Positions 1-8,206 of a stretch of 58,797 nucleotides of DNA are shown in pieces. Position 1 is the stretch's first letter. Each line of letters begins with the position of its first letter. Source of the stretch: a bacterium 1XD21-13 (GTDB taxonomy: Bacteria; Bacillota; Clostridia; Lachnospirales; Lachnospiraceae); assembly GCA_009917555.1 (NCBI GenBank), contig QZDX01000023.1, forward strand, positions 1 through 58,797, read 5' to 3'. A model generated the notes under the pieces. That model made no database searches, had not been told where the DNA came from, and worked only from the letters and a program-made list of their open reading frames with translations. The position numbers and the translations under genes are program-made.

Positions 1-72
<72 letters not shown>

Positions 73-253
73 AAGTGTTTGTCTGGTCAGAAATCACTAC
101 TAGCAATTTCTTCCCGTTCTTACTGTTTTAAGGTCGCTTTATTCCATCTCTGAAATAAGGCTGTTCTTGAATTCTTCTCTTAGAATTTTCAAGGTTTTTA
201 CACTGTTTAGTTATCAAGGTTCGCTTGTTGCTGTCTCTTGCGACAGCTTTTAT

Positions 254-282
254 ATACTACCACAATTTCCAGCACTTGTCAA
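254..282 (-). promoter_or_regulatory. rRNA operon promoter
   Basis: On the minus strand TTGACA (277-282) and TAGTAT (254-259) are separated by exactly 17 bases. This sigma-A promoter drives the rRNA operon leftwards. The roughly 180-base leader down to the 16S start contains a small hairpin (GCTGTC/GACAGC, about 232-248) and then CTTGATAACTAAACAGTG, a stretch commonly seen in clostridial rRNA leaders. No protein-coding gene is supported in 73-380. Confidence 0.8.
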
Positions 283-300
283 CACCTTTTTTATTTTTTT

Positions 301-333
301 AATCCACCAGTTTTGACAGCTTTCTGGTGGATT
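301..333. other. Inverted repeat between cvpA-like gene and rRNA promoter
   Basis: Ten-base arms AATCCACCAG (301-310) and CTGGTGGATT (324-333) flank a 13-base loop. For leftward transcription the hairpin is followed by an A-rich stretch rather than U's, so it is not a canonical terminator for the cvpA-like operon. It may still limit read-through into the rRNA promoter. Confidence 0.4.
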
Positions 334-382
334 TTCATTATAACATTCCATATTTTTCATGTCAACGGATATTTTTTATCTT

Positions 383-952
383 CTATAAAAGAAGAAGCAA
401 CAAATTCTTCCGGTATATCCAGGCCAGCAGATCACTGTCGGCAATCATCCACAGAAGCGTCCCCCCCAGCTTTGTTCCTGCGCACACAGTAACCACGAAA
501 AAGAAAATCCACACAAATAAAATTCCCTCCCCCAAGCCCAAAAGCATACCTGCCGTCTTATTCAGTCCATGGAGCACAGGCAGCTTGGCAACGATTCCCA
601 GAGAGAATACAATTCCCTGTATCAAAACGCTGACCAGAAAGAAGGTAATCAAAAAGGCGGCCACCTTCAAAATGATATCCGCCAGATATCCGCTGACCAT
701 ATCCTCCAATCCAATCATTCGAAAGGTCTCCAAAAGCTCCGTATCGCCGGAAGCAACCGTATTCTGCAGTACATGATGCATTTTTGTTTTTTCTTTTAAA
801 AATGTCATGATATAGGAAGACACCGCTGATGTAAGGAAAAGTGTAAGAGCAATGCTGACAATTCCCACTGACTTTTTGATGAAGCCCTTTCGATGGCCAT
901 CTCCGGCCGACAGGATCAGAAACCCAACTACCGCAAATATCAACCAATTCAT
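383..952 (-). CDS. CvpA family membrane protein
   Basis: 189-residue protein with about four hydrophobic helices: residues 1-17, 30-48, 90-115, and 125-150 just before the charged tail. A short charged loop with Gly-Arg-Lys-type residues (GDGHRKGFIKK) follows the first helix. This fits the CvpA family, inner-membrane proteins of incompletely known function linked to colicin V production in E. coli and to envelope integrity elsewhere. The start has an AGAGGTG Shine-Dalgarno (SD) 11 bases upstream. It is the last gene of a three-gene run (LysM protein, DUF5711 protein, CvpA) with short gaps, so all three probably share one envelope-related job. The C-terminus ends in a run of leucines, which is slightly unusual. 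Confidence 0.75.
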   Translation of the reverse strand: MNWLIFAVVGFLILSAGDGHRKGFIKKSVGIVSIALTLFLTSAVSSYIMTFLKEKTKMHHVLQNTVASGDTELLETFRMIGLEDMVSGYLADIILKVAAFLITFFLVSVLIQGIVFSLGIVAKLPVLHGLNKTAGMLLGLGEGILFVWIFFFVVTVCAGTKLGGTLLWMIADSDLLAWIYRKNLLLLLL

Positions 953-968
953 ATTCTTATGTTCACCT

Positions 969-2171
969 CTATTTCAGCTTTACCTCTTCTGTTCGATCAG
1001 AAAAAACAAATATGTATTTTCGAAGCCCGGATCCCTTGTAAATATCCGCAATAGCACCGTCAAAGCTTCCCGTATATCTTAGGACTCCCTGATCGCTGTA
1101 TATTTCACATTCATTTTCATTAAAAAGAATCAAATTTTTGCCCGACATTTTAATCTGATTATAAGCAAGATTTGTTCCCTGGCTTAATACCTGATTTCCT
1201 GAAGTGTCATATAAATGTACCTCATATCTGCTGCTTTCCTCCCCATTGCCATCCCCCTCTGTGACCACTCCCACATAACTGGTTCCAAAGAAGATGCTTT
1301 GTATTTCCCTTGGCTCCTCAACCACTGCCGTTTCCTCCGGTATCTCCTTTCCTTCATAATAAATGATTCCCTTGTTGGAAACCGCCGCACAAATACTGTC
1401 ACCCAAATATTCGACTCTGGGAATCAGTGTGTCCTCATATACCTTGGAGGCTACAATCTTATCAACGAAATTCCCGCCCACAGGACCGAAATTATAAAAT
1501 ACAATGCAGCTATTCAAGGTTCCCTCCTGAACCTGCAGATAAGATACCGCAAGCTTTGTGCCGTCTGAGGAAATTCCAATGGAAAGAGGCTGCCCGGTTT
1601 CATCTAAGCTGCACCTGGCTCCTGTCAGCTCAGTTCCCTCCCGATCGTACAGGTGAATCCAGGAGGCGGTGCTGTCACTCAACAGCACCGCAGTCACTCC
1701 CTGGGCAGAGATGCTGACCTGCTGAATGGGAAGCAGTGTGGTAATCTGCGTTTGCAGGCCCTCCTCATTAAATACGTAAATCTCATTCCCCTGCATATCC
1801 GCCACAACCACCGAATTTTGACACACATCCAAAATGGGCATCTGCATATTATAGGTTTGGCTCCATGCAGCCTCATTATCCAGGTTTACACAGGAAATAC
1901 CGTCCCGACTGTATTTCAGAAGCTTTCCGTTATATTCCGCATATTGAGTGTTTAAGGTGTCTGTCCTCTGGGTAGAGGAGAGAACCTCATAGGTTGTATA
2001 GGTTTTATACTGGCTCCATGACCACATGCCAAAGATAAGTCCGGCCACAAGAGCCACACCTATAAAGCCCTTGACTCCAATCCCTGCCCGATGGCGAAAA
2101 AGCTTTTCTTTATAACTTTTCATATCCTCCGCAGCTTCCGGAGTCTTATAAAGCTGTGTAATCTTTGCCAT
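969..2171 (-). CDS. DUF5711-type membrane-anchored beta-propeller-like protein
   Basis: 400 residues from the ATG at 2171, which has AAGGG seven bases upstream; GTG and ATG codons further upstream (2201, 2195) are possible but less well placed. There is a short basic cytoplasmic segment, one transmembrane helix at about residues 33-50, then a large extracytoplasmic part of repeated short beta-strands, each roughly of the form 'value - own variable - hydrophobic strand'. This resembles DUF5711 / WD40-like domains seen in Lachnospiraceae. No catalytic motif was recognised. It lies between a LysM protein and a CvpA protein with gaps under 65 bases, so it is likely co-transcribed. The family assignment is from memory of such proteins; the function is unknown. 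Confidence 0.65.
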   Translation of the reverse strand: MAKITQLYKTPEAAEDMKSYKEKLFRHRAGIGVKGFIGVALVAGLIFGMWSWSQYKTYTTYEVLSSTQRTDTLNTQYAEYNGKLLKYSRDGISCVNLDNEAAWSQTYNMQMPILDVCQNSVVVADMQGNEIYVFNEEGLQTQITTLLPIQQVSISAQGVTAVLLSDSTASWIHLYDREGTELTGARCSLDETGQPLSIGISSDGTKLAVSYLQVQEGTLNSCIVFYNFGPVGGNFVDKIVASKVYEDTLIPRVEYLGDSICAAVSNKGIIYYEGKEIPEETAVVEEPREIQSIFFGTSYVGVVTEGDGNGEESSRYEVHLYDTSGNQVLSQGTNLAYNQIKMSGKNLILFNENECEIYSDQGVLRYTGSFDGAIADIYKGSGLRKYIFVFSDRTEEVKLK

Positions 2172-2232
2172 ATCCTTACCCTTATGCTCCTGCATTGACA
2201 CTCGTTTCGGGTATTATGATAGCACAAATTCT

Positions 2233-3465
2233 TTAGGGAAGCAAAAGTTTTTGTCCCACCAGAATGTGATTCACATCTTTAATTCCATTCAATCTGCGGA
2301 TTTCATCTATTTTATTGTCTTGTCCGTATATTTTTCTACTGATTTTTAAAAGTGTATCTCCTTTTTCTACGGTATAGCTTTCAGGTATGGATACGACATT
2401 CTGACTCAGCGCCTCCTCTGTGGATTCCGGCTCTTGAGCCTCCGGTTCTTCCTCCTGGGTCGTTGGCGTCTCCGATTCCACATCCTCTTCCTCCTGCTTT
2501 TCCGTATCTGGTGTCTCGGATTCTCCCGCTTCTGCCAATTCCTCCTCCAAAGCCCTCGCATTTTCTTGCTCCATGGCTTCTGTCATCTGCTGTTCCTCGT
2601 CCGTCTCACCGTTCGCAGAGCTTAAGGCTGCCTGTCCATCCTGACTCTCCAGAGACTGGGAAATTTCAGTCAGGGCCATCTCCAGTCCTTCCATCTTTTC
2701 ATAATTATTTATCAAGGTAATCCCTATTACCAAAACCACCATCACCAAAAAGGTACTGGCTGTGTAGAGAAATGTCATTACCCTCTTTTGCCCGGACAGA
2801 TCCTTCTTTTCCTGCACCAGTGTCCGAAAGCTTCTGGTGGCCCGATCCTCAAACTCCTCCTTGACCTCGATCCCCTGTCCATCACCTGTTTCTACCATAT
2901 ACCGCTGCATTGCTTCATTTCGTTCATAGAAAACATAATAGCCCCTCTGACGGGCCAGTCTTCCATTTTCATAGGCAAAAAAATCCTCCTCCCCGTCCGA
3001 GGGCTCTGCTACCATCAAAACCTTGTCCACTCCGCCAAAATGATTGATATGGGTTTTTACCAGCTCCCGATCCAGGTCCATAGGATATCCTGGTATGGAC
3101 AAAAACCATCCCAGCACATCCTGATCCGTAAAGTATTCCTTGATAGCTCCATATACTTCTGCCCAAACCTCATCCGTAAAGGGAACCCCTTCCCCATAAA
3201 TCTCCAGATTCTTCAGTGCTACCGCGCTTCGAATAAACAGATAGGGAATTCCGTCCATCCACTCCGAGTTTCCCAGCAGTATTGCCGCACGGCTATTTAA
3301 CGCCGCTTCCTTCGCCATCTTCTTTAAATAGGTAACTACATAGTCTTCAATATAGATTTTTCTATTTTCCTCCGGCTCTCCAATCTGCCGGACATTTTTC
3401 GGCAAGTCCAGCTTCCTTCCCGAACCGGCTTCCTTCGCATTTTCCTTATAGACAATTTCAATCAT
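2233..3465 (-). CDS. LysM-domain transmembrane protein
   Basis: 410 residues. The first about 200 form a soluble, presumably cytoplasmic domain containing LNSRAAILLGNS and VDKVLMVAEPSDGEEDFFAYE; it looks vaguely like a JAB/MPN-type fold but lacks a clear metal-binding motif. A single transmembrane helix at about 229-251 follows, then a long Glu-rich, low-complexity stalk (about 275-355). A C-terminal LysM domain (about 364-410, YTVEKGDTLLKISRKIYG) would bind peptidoglycan glycan strands outside the cell. SD GAGGTG lies seven bases before the ATG. It leads the LysM-DUF5711-CvpA set, and two Spo0A-box-like sequences lie upstream, hinting at stationary-phase or sporulation control. Confidence 0.75.
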   Translation of the reverse strand: MIEIVYKENAKEAGSGRKLDLPKNVRQIGEPEENRKIYIEDYVVTYLKKMAKEAALNSRAAILLGNSEWMDGIPYLFIRSAVALKNLEIYGEGVPFTDEVWAEVYGAIKEYFTDQDVLGWFLSIPGYPMDLDRELVKTHINHFGGVDKVLMVAEPSDGEEDFFAYENGRLARQRGYYVFYERNEAMQRYMVETGDGQGIEVKEEFEDRATRSFRTLVQEKKDLSGQKRVMTFLYTASTFLVMVVLVIGITLINNYEKMEGLEMALTEISQSLESQDGQAALSSANGETDEEQQMTEAMEQENARALEEELAEAGESETPDTEKQEEEDVESETPTTQEEEPEAQEPESTEEALSQNVVSIPESYTVEKGDTLLKISRKIYGQDNKIDEIRRLNGIKDVNHILVGQKLLLP

Positions 3466-3575
3466 ACCTTTTCACCTCATTACCCTCTTTCATTTTCCCT
3501 TGCCTAAGCCTTTGGACATGCCTTGGGTCACTATCCGAATGGTAACACAGATTTTCTGCATGATTTATCACTTTG

Positions 3576-3604
3576 TGTCGAAGCAGCCAGAAATTTTTTC
3601 GACA
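3576..3604. promoter_or_regulatory. Paired inverted Spo0A-box-like sites
   Basis: TGTCGAA at 3576-3582 (plus strand) and TGTCGAA at 3598-3604 (minus strand) form an inverted pair separated by 15 bases. Both match the core 0A box TGNCGAA, and the minus-strand copy sits in the fuller context TTTGTCGAAAA. They lie upstream of the LysM operon and overlap the T-run of the transketolase terminator. Spo0A binding is inferred only from the motif. Confidence 0.45.
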
Positions 3605-3636
3605 AAAAAATCCGACCACATTGCTGTGATCGGACT
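3604..3636 (-). terminator. Rho-independent terminator after the transketolase pair
   Basis: On the minus strand a ten-base stem (TCCGATCACA / TGTGGTCGGA, one G-T pair) with a GCAA loop is followed by seven T's at 3604-3610. It lies 16 bases after the stop of the C-terminal transketolase gene. Confidence 0.85.
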
Positions 3637-3650
3637 TTTATTTATTTCAC

Positions 3651-4589
3651 TTAGATGAATTCCTTTACCTGCTCATATACGCCAACACCGTCCAGACGGT
3701 ACTTCTCTACCAGCTTCGCTGCCGGACCGGACTCACAGTAGGTATCATTGACACCAAGCTTCTTCACCGGTGTCGGAAGCTTCTCACTTAAGACATCACA
3801 AACCGCGCTTCCAAGGCCGCCAATTACCGAATGCTCCTCTACGGTCACAACCTTGCCTGTCTTCTTGGCAGATGCCAGAATCAGCTCCTCATCCAGAGGC
3901 TTAATGGTGTGAATGTTGATCACCTCTGCGGAAATTCCATCCGCTGCCAGCTTCTCTGCTGCTTCCATAGCGCTGTTTACGCAGAGACCAGTTGCAACGA
4001 TGGTAACATCGGTGCCCTCTCTCAGGGTGATTCCCTTGCCAATCTCAAACTTATAGGTTGCCTCGTCATTAAATACGGGAACAGCCATTCTTCCAAACCG
4101 CAGGTATACGGGTCCTACATACTCTGCTGCTGCCTTTACGGCTGCTCTTGCCTCCACATCATCCGCAGGGCTGATAATCACCATGCCCGGAATGGTGCGC
4201 ATCAGGGCTATGTCCTCATTACACTGATGAGTGGCTCCATCCTCACCAACGGAAATGCCAGCATGTGTAGCTCCAATCTTTACATTCAAATGTGGATAGC
4301 CCACCGCATTACGAACCTGCTCAAAGGCACGTCCTGCCGCAAACATCGCAAAGGAGCTGCAGAAGGGAATCCTGCCGGTAGTAGCAACACCCGCCGCAAT
4401 GCTTACCATATTACACTCTGCAATACCACAGTCAAAAAAGCGATCCGGAAATGCCTTTTTAAACACACTTGTCTTGGTAGCGCCTGCCAGGTCTGCATCC
4501 AGTACCAGCACATTGGGGTTCTCCTCGCCAAGTGCCTTCAAAGCGTTACCATAGCTCTCTCTCGTTGCAATCTTCTTTACTTCTGACAT
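3651..4589 (-). CDS. Transketolase, C-terminal subunit
   Basis: 312 residues, about half of a full transketolase, covering the pyrimidine-binding and C-terminal domains. Visible family features include VLDADLAGATKT, FDCGIAECNMVSIAAGVA (with the catalytic Glu of the Pyr domain), HAGISVGEDGATHQ, and the C-terminal domain with VTVEEHSVIGGLG. It works with the adjacent N-terminal subunit as a heterotetramer to move two-carbon units between sugar phosphates in the non-oxidative pentose phosphate pathway. The two genes overlap by 13 bases, so they are translationally coupled. Split transketolases are common in clostridia. The set has its own promoter and terminator. Confidence 0.93.
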   Translation of the reverse strand: MSEVKKIATRESYGNALKALGEENPNVLVLDADLAGATKTSVFKKAFPDRFFDCGIAECNMVSIAAGVATTGRIPFCSSFAMFAAGRAFEQVRNAVGYPHLNVKIGATHAGISVGEDGATHQCNEDIALMRTIPGMVIISPADDVEARAAVKAAAEYVGPVYLRFGRMAVPVFNDEATYKFEIGKGITLREGTDVTIVATGLCVNSAMEAAEKLAADGISAEVINIHTIKPLDEELILASAKKTGKVVTVEEHSVIGGLGSAVCDVLSEKLPTPVKKLGVNDTYCESGPAAKLVEKYRLDGVGVYEQVKEFI

Positions 4590-5413
4590 AATTCTTCACC
4601 TGCCTTTTCTAATTCTGCCATTGCTGTCTCGTACTGCTCATCGTTGGGAGCAGAGCCATGCCAGGACACATTGTTCTCCATGAAGGAAACGCCCTTGCCC
4701 TTTACTGTCTTCATGATAATAACAGTAGGCTGTCCTTTAATGGTCTTCGCCTCATCAAAGGCTGCTTTCAGCTGATCAAAATCATGTCCGTCCACATTGA
4801 TTACATGGAAGCCGAATGCCTCAAACTTTTCCGGAATCGGATAGGGAGAGTTTACCTCCTCAATGGTTCCGTCAATCTGCAAATTGTTATTGTCAACGAT
4901 CACGCACAGGTTGTCCAGCTTCTTTGCGCTGGCAAACATGGAAGCCTCCCAAACCTGTCCTTCCTGGAGCTCTCCATCACCCAAAAGGGTATATACACGG
5001 TAGCTGTCACCAAAGGTCTTTGCAGAAAGTGCCATACCTACGGCTGCGGAAATTCCCTGTCCCAGAGAGCCGCTGGACATATCCAAGCCGGGTGTATGCT
5101 GCATACAGGGATGTCCCTGTAGATGAGAGCCAATATGCCGAAGTGTGGTCAGGTCCTCCTTCGGGAAAAATCCCCGCTCGGCCAGAGTTGCATAAAGTCC
5201 CGGAGCCGTATGTCCCTTGGAAAGCACGAAGCGGTCTCTGTCCGCTTTGTTCGGCTCCTTCGGATCAATATTCAGCTCTTCAAAGTACAGATATGTGAAC
5301 ACATCTGCTGCCGATAAGGAGCCGCCCGGATGCCCGGACTTTGCGCTGTGAACGGCTGTCACGATACCCTTGCGGACTTCGTTTGCCGTCTTTTGAAGTT
5401 CTAACTTAGTCAT
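4577..5413 (-). CDS. Transketolase, N-terminal (thiamine diphosphate-binding) subunit
   Basis: 278 residues covering the PP domain. The thiamine diphosphate/Mg motif runs from GDGELQEGQ to VDNNNLQIDG (about 145-183). Other conserved blocks are HSAKSGHPGGSLS near the N-terminus, LSKGHTAPGLY, and the HGSAPNDEQY tail. It pairs with the downstream C-terminal subunit. SD-like AAGGTGGG precedes the ATG. A clear promoter lies about 90 bases upstream at 5500-5528. It is separated from the sugar ABC transporter genes by a terminator, so it is an independent unit. Confidence 0.93.
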   Translation of the reverse strand: MTKLELQKTANEVRKGIVTAVHSAKSGHPGGSLSAADVFTYLYFEELNIDPKEPNKADRDRFVLSKGHTAPGLYATLAERGFFPKEDLTTLRHIGSHLQGHPCMQHTPGLDMSSGSLGQGISAAVGMALSAKTFGDSYRVYTLLGDGELQEGQVWEASMFASAKKLDNLCVIVDNNNLQIDGTIEEVNSPYPIPEKFEAFGFHVINVDGHDFDQLKAAFDEAKTIKGQPTVIIMKTVKGKGVSFMENNVSWHGSAPNDEQYETAMAELEKAGEELCQK

Positions 5414-5499
5414 GTTTGTCCCACCTTTTATAAAATTTTTAAAGAATCCTGTTTGTACCGCCGGATACCCTGCCCAGCAGCACCAAAATCTCTTCTTAT

Positions 5500-5528
5500 A
5501 GTATACCCAGAGAACGAGAACGGGTCAA
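5500..5528 (-). promoter_or_regulatory. Promoter of the transketolase pair
   Basis: Minus strand TTGACC (523-528 of this kilobase) and TATACT (500-505) spaced by 17 bases, about 90 bases upstream of the N-terminal subunit start. Confidence 0.75.
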
Positions 5529-5569
5529 GGTAATTCTTTATAGAAATTCACCACAAATTGGCAGCAAAT

Positions 5570-5618
5570 GAAAAAGAAGATGCCAGGAAGCAAGCCCTTT
5601 GGCTTATTTCCCAGCATC
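5570..5618 (-). terminator. Terminator after the sugar-binding protein gene
   Basis: On the minus strand an 11-base stem (GATGCTGGGAA / TTCCTGGCATC, two G-T pairs) with an inner GCC/GGC mini-stem is followed by TTCTTTTTC. It lies 23 bases downstream of the binding-protein stop. Confidence 0.8.
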
Positions 5619-5641
5619 CCATTCCTTCTTCATTTTCCCTG

Positions 5642-6661
5642 TCAATCAAAAGTCCAGTAGTTTTCTACATTGTCTGTAGTAACTGCCTCCAGGAAAATAT
5701 TCGTTTCTGTGCCCACATCCTCACCGTTTAGATAAGCAATTGCAGCTTCATAAACAGATTCTGCAATCAACCTAGGATCTACCGCAACAAGTGCTTTGTA
5801 ATACGGATGATCCTCATGTAAGGCCTCGAAGCTTTCCGCTCCATAGCCCCCGGCCGATACGACAATGGTATCCTTCGCGTTCATGGCCTCCAGAGCTGTG
5901 ATTGCTCCCCAGGCGCTATTGTCATCCACTCCAAAAACAATGTCTACCTTTTCCTTGATATTTGTCATTACATTGGCAGAGCGCTCACGGTTTCCTTCTC
6001 CGTCCTGAACAGAAATAATATTTACTCCTTCCATTCCCTCCAAAGCCTCTGTAAATCCATCTACACGATCCTGATGGCGTTCGGATGCTGCCATGGTAAT
6101 AATTACAATATTTGCTTTTCCATCCAGCTTCTCGGTAATATAATCCCTGCAATATTCACCGCACAGTGTTCCAGTCTCCTTGTTATCCCAGGATACGGTT
6201 GTTATTTCCCCTCCCCAGTTTGCAAATCCATCATACAGCACTACCGGAATCCCCTGTTCCTTCGCTTTGTCTAGTACGGGAATTAGGCTGTCCTGGCTGA
6301 CCGGATCCACAAATAGAAAATCTACTCCCTCCGCAATAAAGTTCTCGATCTGCTTCATCTGGGCCTCCGGATCCAGATTGCCATCCTGTACATTGATGGT
6401 TGCGCCGTTCTGCTTTGCCAATTCATTGAGATCCTGATCCAGATTATAACACCACTCATCTCCTTTATAAACAATGGTAGCCCCGATCTTCATTCCCTCC
6501 ATAGGGGATGAGACTTCTGATTCTGCAGGCGCCTCCTCCTGACCCTCTTTTTCTACATTCTGAACCGGTTCTTCCTTTTTTTCAGGCTCCCCTTTGGTAC
6601 ATCCTGCTGCCAAAATTACACTTGCCACCAATGCTAACCCTGCCAACATTTTCTTTTTCAT
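5642..6661 (-). CDS. Sugar ABC transporter substrate-binding lipoprotein (ribose/rhizopine type)
   Basis: 339 residues. A lipoprotein signal peptide ends in LILAAGC-type lipobox with the lipidated Cys at about residue 21, then an acidic linker. The mature part is a type-I periplasmic-binding-protein fold: the KIGATIVYKGDEWCY strand, AEGVDFLFVDPVSQDSLIPVLDKA (typical of the RbsB/peripla_BP_4 family), and DNSAWGAITALEAMN. It would capture a sugar or sugar-like solute at the outer membrane face. It follows the ATPase and permease genes in the same direction, with AAGGAGG six bases before the ATG. The substrate cannot be read from sequence; the neighbouring amidohydrolase and creatinase-like genes suggest it could carry an amide- or guanidino-linked compound. 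Confidence 0.88.
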   Translation of the reverse strand: MKKKMLAGLALVASVILAAGCTKGEPEKKEEPVQNVEKEGQEEAPAESEVSSPMEGMKIGATIVYKGDEWCYNLDQDLNELAKQNGATINVQDGNLDPEAQMKQIENFIAEGVDFLFVDPVSQDSLIPVLDKAKEQGIPVVLYDGFANWGGEITTVSWDNKETGTLCGEYCRDYITEKLDGKANIVIITMAASERHQDRVDGFTEALEGMEGVNIISVQDGEGNRERSANVMTNIKEKVDIVFGVDDNSAWGAITALEAMNAKDTIVVSAGGYGAESFEALHEDHPYYKALVAVDPRLIAESVYEAAIAYLNGEDVGTETNIFLEAVTTDNVENYWTFD

Positions 6662-6710
6662 TTGCTTCCTCCTTTTTCTTATTAGTGTTGTTCCTTACTA
6701 TGATGAAATG

Positions 6711-8204
6711 CTATACGCACATCTCCATAATCCTTTCCTGACTTGCTTCTTCCCTGGATAGTTCTCCCATCAGCCTTCCCTCATGCATAACAAGAATTCG
6801 ATCACACATTCCCAGAAGCTCCGGCATCTCGGAAGAAATCATAATAATGGTTTTTCCCTCCTTTACTAATTTGTTTATTAACTTATAGATTTCCACCTTT
6901 GCTCCTACATCAATTCCCCTGGTAGGTTCATCCAGGAACAAAAGCTCGCTATCCTGCATCAGCCACTTTGCAATTACAACCTTCTGCTGATTTCCGCCTG
7001 ACAAATATTGCACCTCTGTCTCTGTGCCAGGTGTGGCGACATTTAGCATATTGATATAGGCACGCCCATATTCTTCCTTCTTTTTATCGCGAATAATTCC
7101 TTTTTCAATTACCTTATCCGCAGCAACCATACAAATATTTTCTTTTACGGAAAATATCTGGACAAGTCCCTGAAGCTTTCTGTCCTCGGGCACCAAGCCA
7201 AGACCTGCATTGATGGATTTCCGAAAATTTTTCCAGTTTCCTTTCTCTCCCTTGTATAAAATTTCCCCGCTCTCCACCCGATCGATGCCAAGAATTGCTC
7301 TGGCAAGCTCCGTGCGTCCTGCTCCAACCAGTCCTGAAATTCCAAGCACCTCCCCTTTCTTCACCTGAAAACTAATATCCTTTAAAAATCCTTTTGTGCT
7401 TAGATGTGAAACCTCTAGTATCGGTTCTCCCACAGGATAAAATTCCTTAGGAAACTCATTTCCCATTTCACGTCCAACCATCAGGCTAATCAATTCCTCG
7501 CGTGTAATATCTCCAATGGGTGTTGTCCGTATATGCCTGCCATCACGCAGTACGGTAATATCATCAGCCAAATCAAATATTTCATCCAGCCTGTGAGAAA
7601 TATAGATAATCGTATACCCCTCTTTACGAAGCTTTCGAACGATGTGGAAAAGAACCTTTAATTCCTTCTCAGTTAAGGTTGCGGAGGGCTCATCCATAAT
7701 CAAAATCCTGCTTTTTCTATGAATAGCCTTGCAAATCTCTACAATCTGCTTCTTAGCAACCGTAAGACGCTCTACCGGTGTATCCACAGGAATATCCATA
7801 CCCAGTCCTTCAATCATCTCCCTGGATGCCCGATACATTCCCTTCCAGTCAACAAGCCCCAGGCGTGTGTAGAGCAAGCGTCCCAAAAAAATATTTTCCG
7901 CAACCGTAAGAGGCTCTGCCAGCTTAATTTCCTGATGAACCACACTAATCCCGGCTGCCTGTGCCTCCCCAGGTGATTTGAAATGCTTTTCCTCCCCATC
8001 AATCAGAATTCTTCCCCCATCCGGCATATAAATACCTGCAAGGATCTTGATTAAGGTGGATTTTCCGGCTCCGTTTTCTCCGATTAAGGCATGAACGGTT
8101 CCTGCATTAATCTCAAATGATACCTTGTCCAAAGCCCGAACACCTGGAAATTCTTTTGTAATTTCATCAATCCTTAACGCAATCCTATCTTCCATATGTA
8201 TCAC
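6711..8204 (-). CDS. Sugar ABC transporter ATP-binding protein (RbsA-like, two ATPase domains)
   Basis: 497 residues with two tandem ABC modules. The first has Walker A GENGAGKST (about 40-48) and Walker B RILIMDEPSATLT. The second has the degenerate GLVGAGRTE, the signature LSGGNQQKV, and Walker B LLFLDEPTRG. A degenerate Walker A in the second half is usual for the CUT2/ribose family. It powers import through the adjacent permease and lies two bases from it. The annotated start is MIHMEDRIALRIDE; the internal ATG (MEDRIA, three codons on) is equally possible. Confidence 0.92.
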   Translation of the reverse strand: MIHMEDRIALRIDEITKEFPGVRALDKVSFEINAGTVHALIGENGAGKSTLIKILAGIYMPDGGRILIDGEEKHFKSPGEAQAAGISVVHQEIKLAEPLTVAENIFLGRLLYTRLGLVDWKGMYRASREMIEGLGMDIPVDTPVERLTVAKKQIVEICKAIHRKSRILIMDEPSATLTEKELKVLFHIVRKLRKEGYTIIYISHRLDEIFDLADDITVLRDGRHIRTTPIGDITREELISLMVGREMGNEFPKEFYPVGEPILEVSHLSTKGFLKDISFQVKKGEVLGISGLVGAGRTELARAILGIDRVESGEILYKGEKGNWKNFRKSINAGLGLVPEDRKLQGLVQIFSVKENICMVAADKVIEKGIIRDKKKEEYGRAYINMLNVATPGTETEVQYLSGGNQQKVVIAKWLMQDSELLFLDEPTRGIDVGAKVEIYKLINKLVKEGKTIIMISSEMPELLGMCDRILVMHEGRLMGELSREEASQERIMEMCV

Positions 8205-8206
8205 TC

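Noticed and set aside
238-776. Plus-strand open frames across the rRNA promoter and the cvpA-like gene
   Set aside because: They run through a promoter and antisense to a good CvpA-type protein; the translations have no family features or SD.
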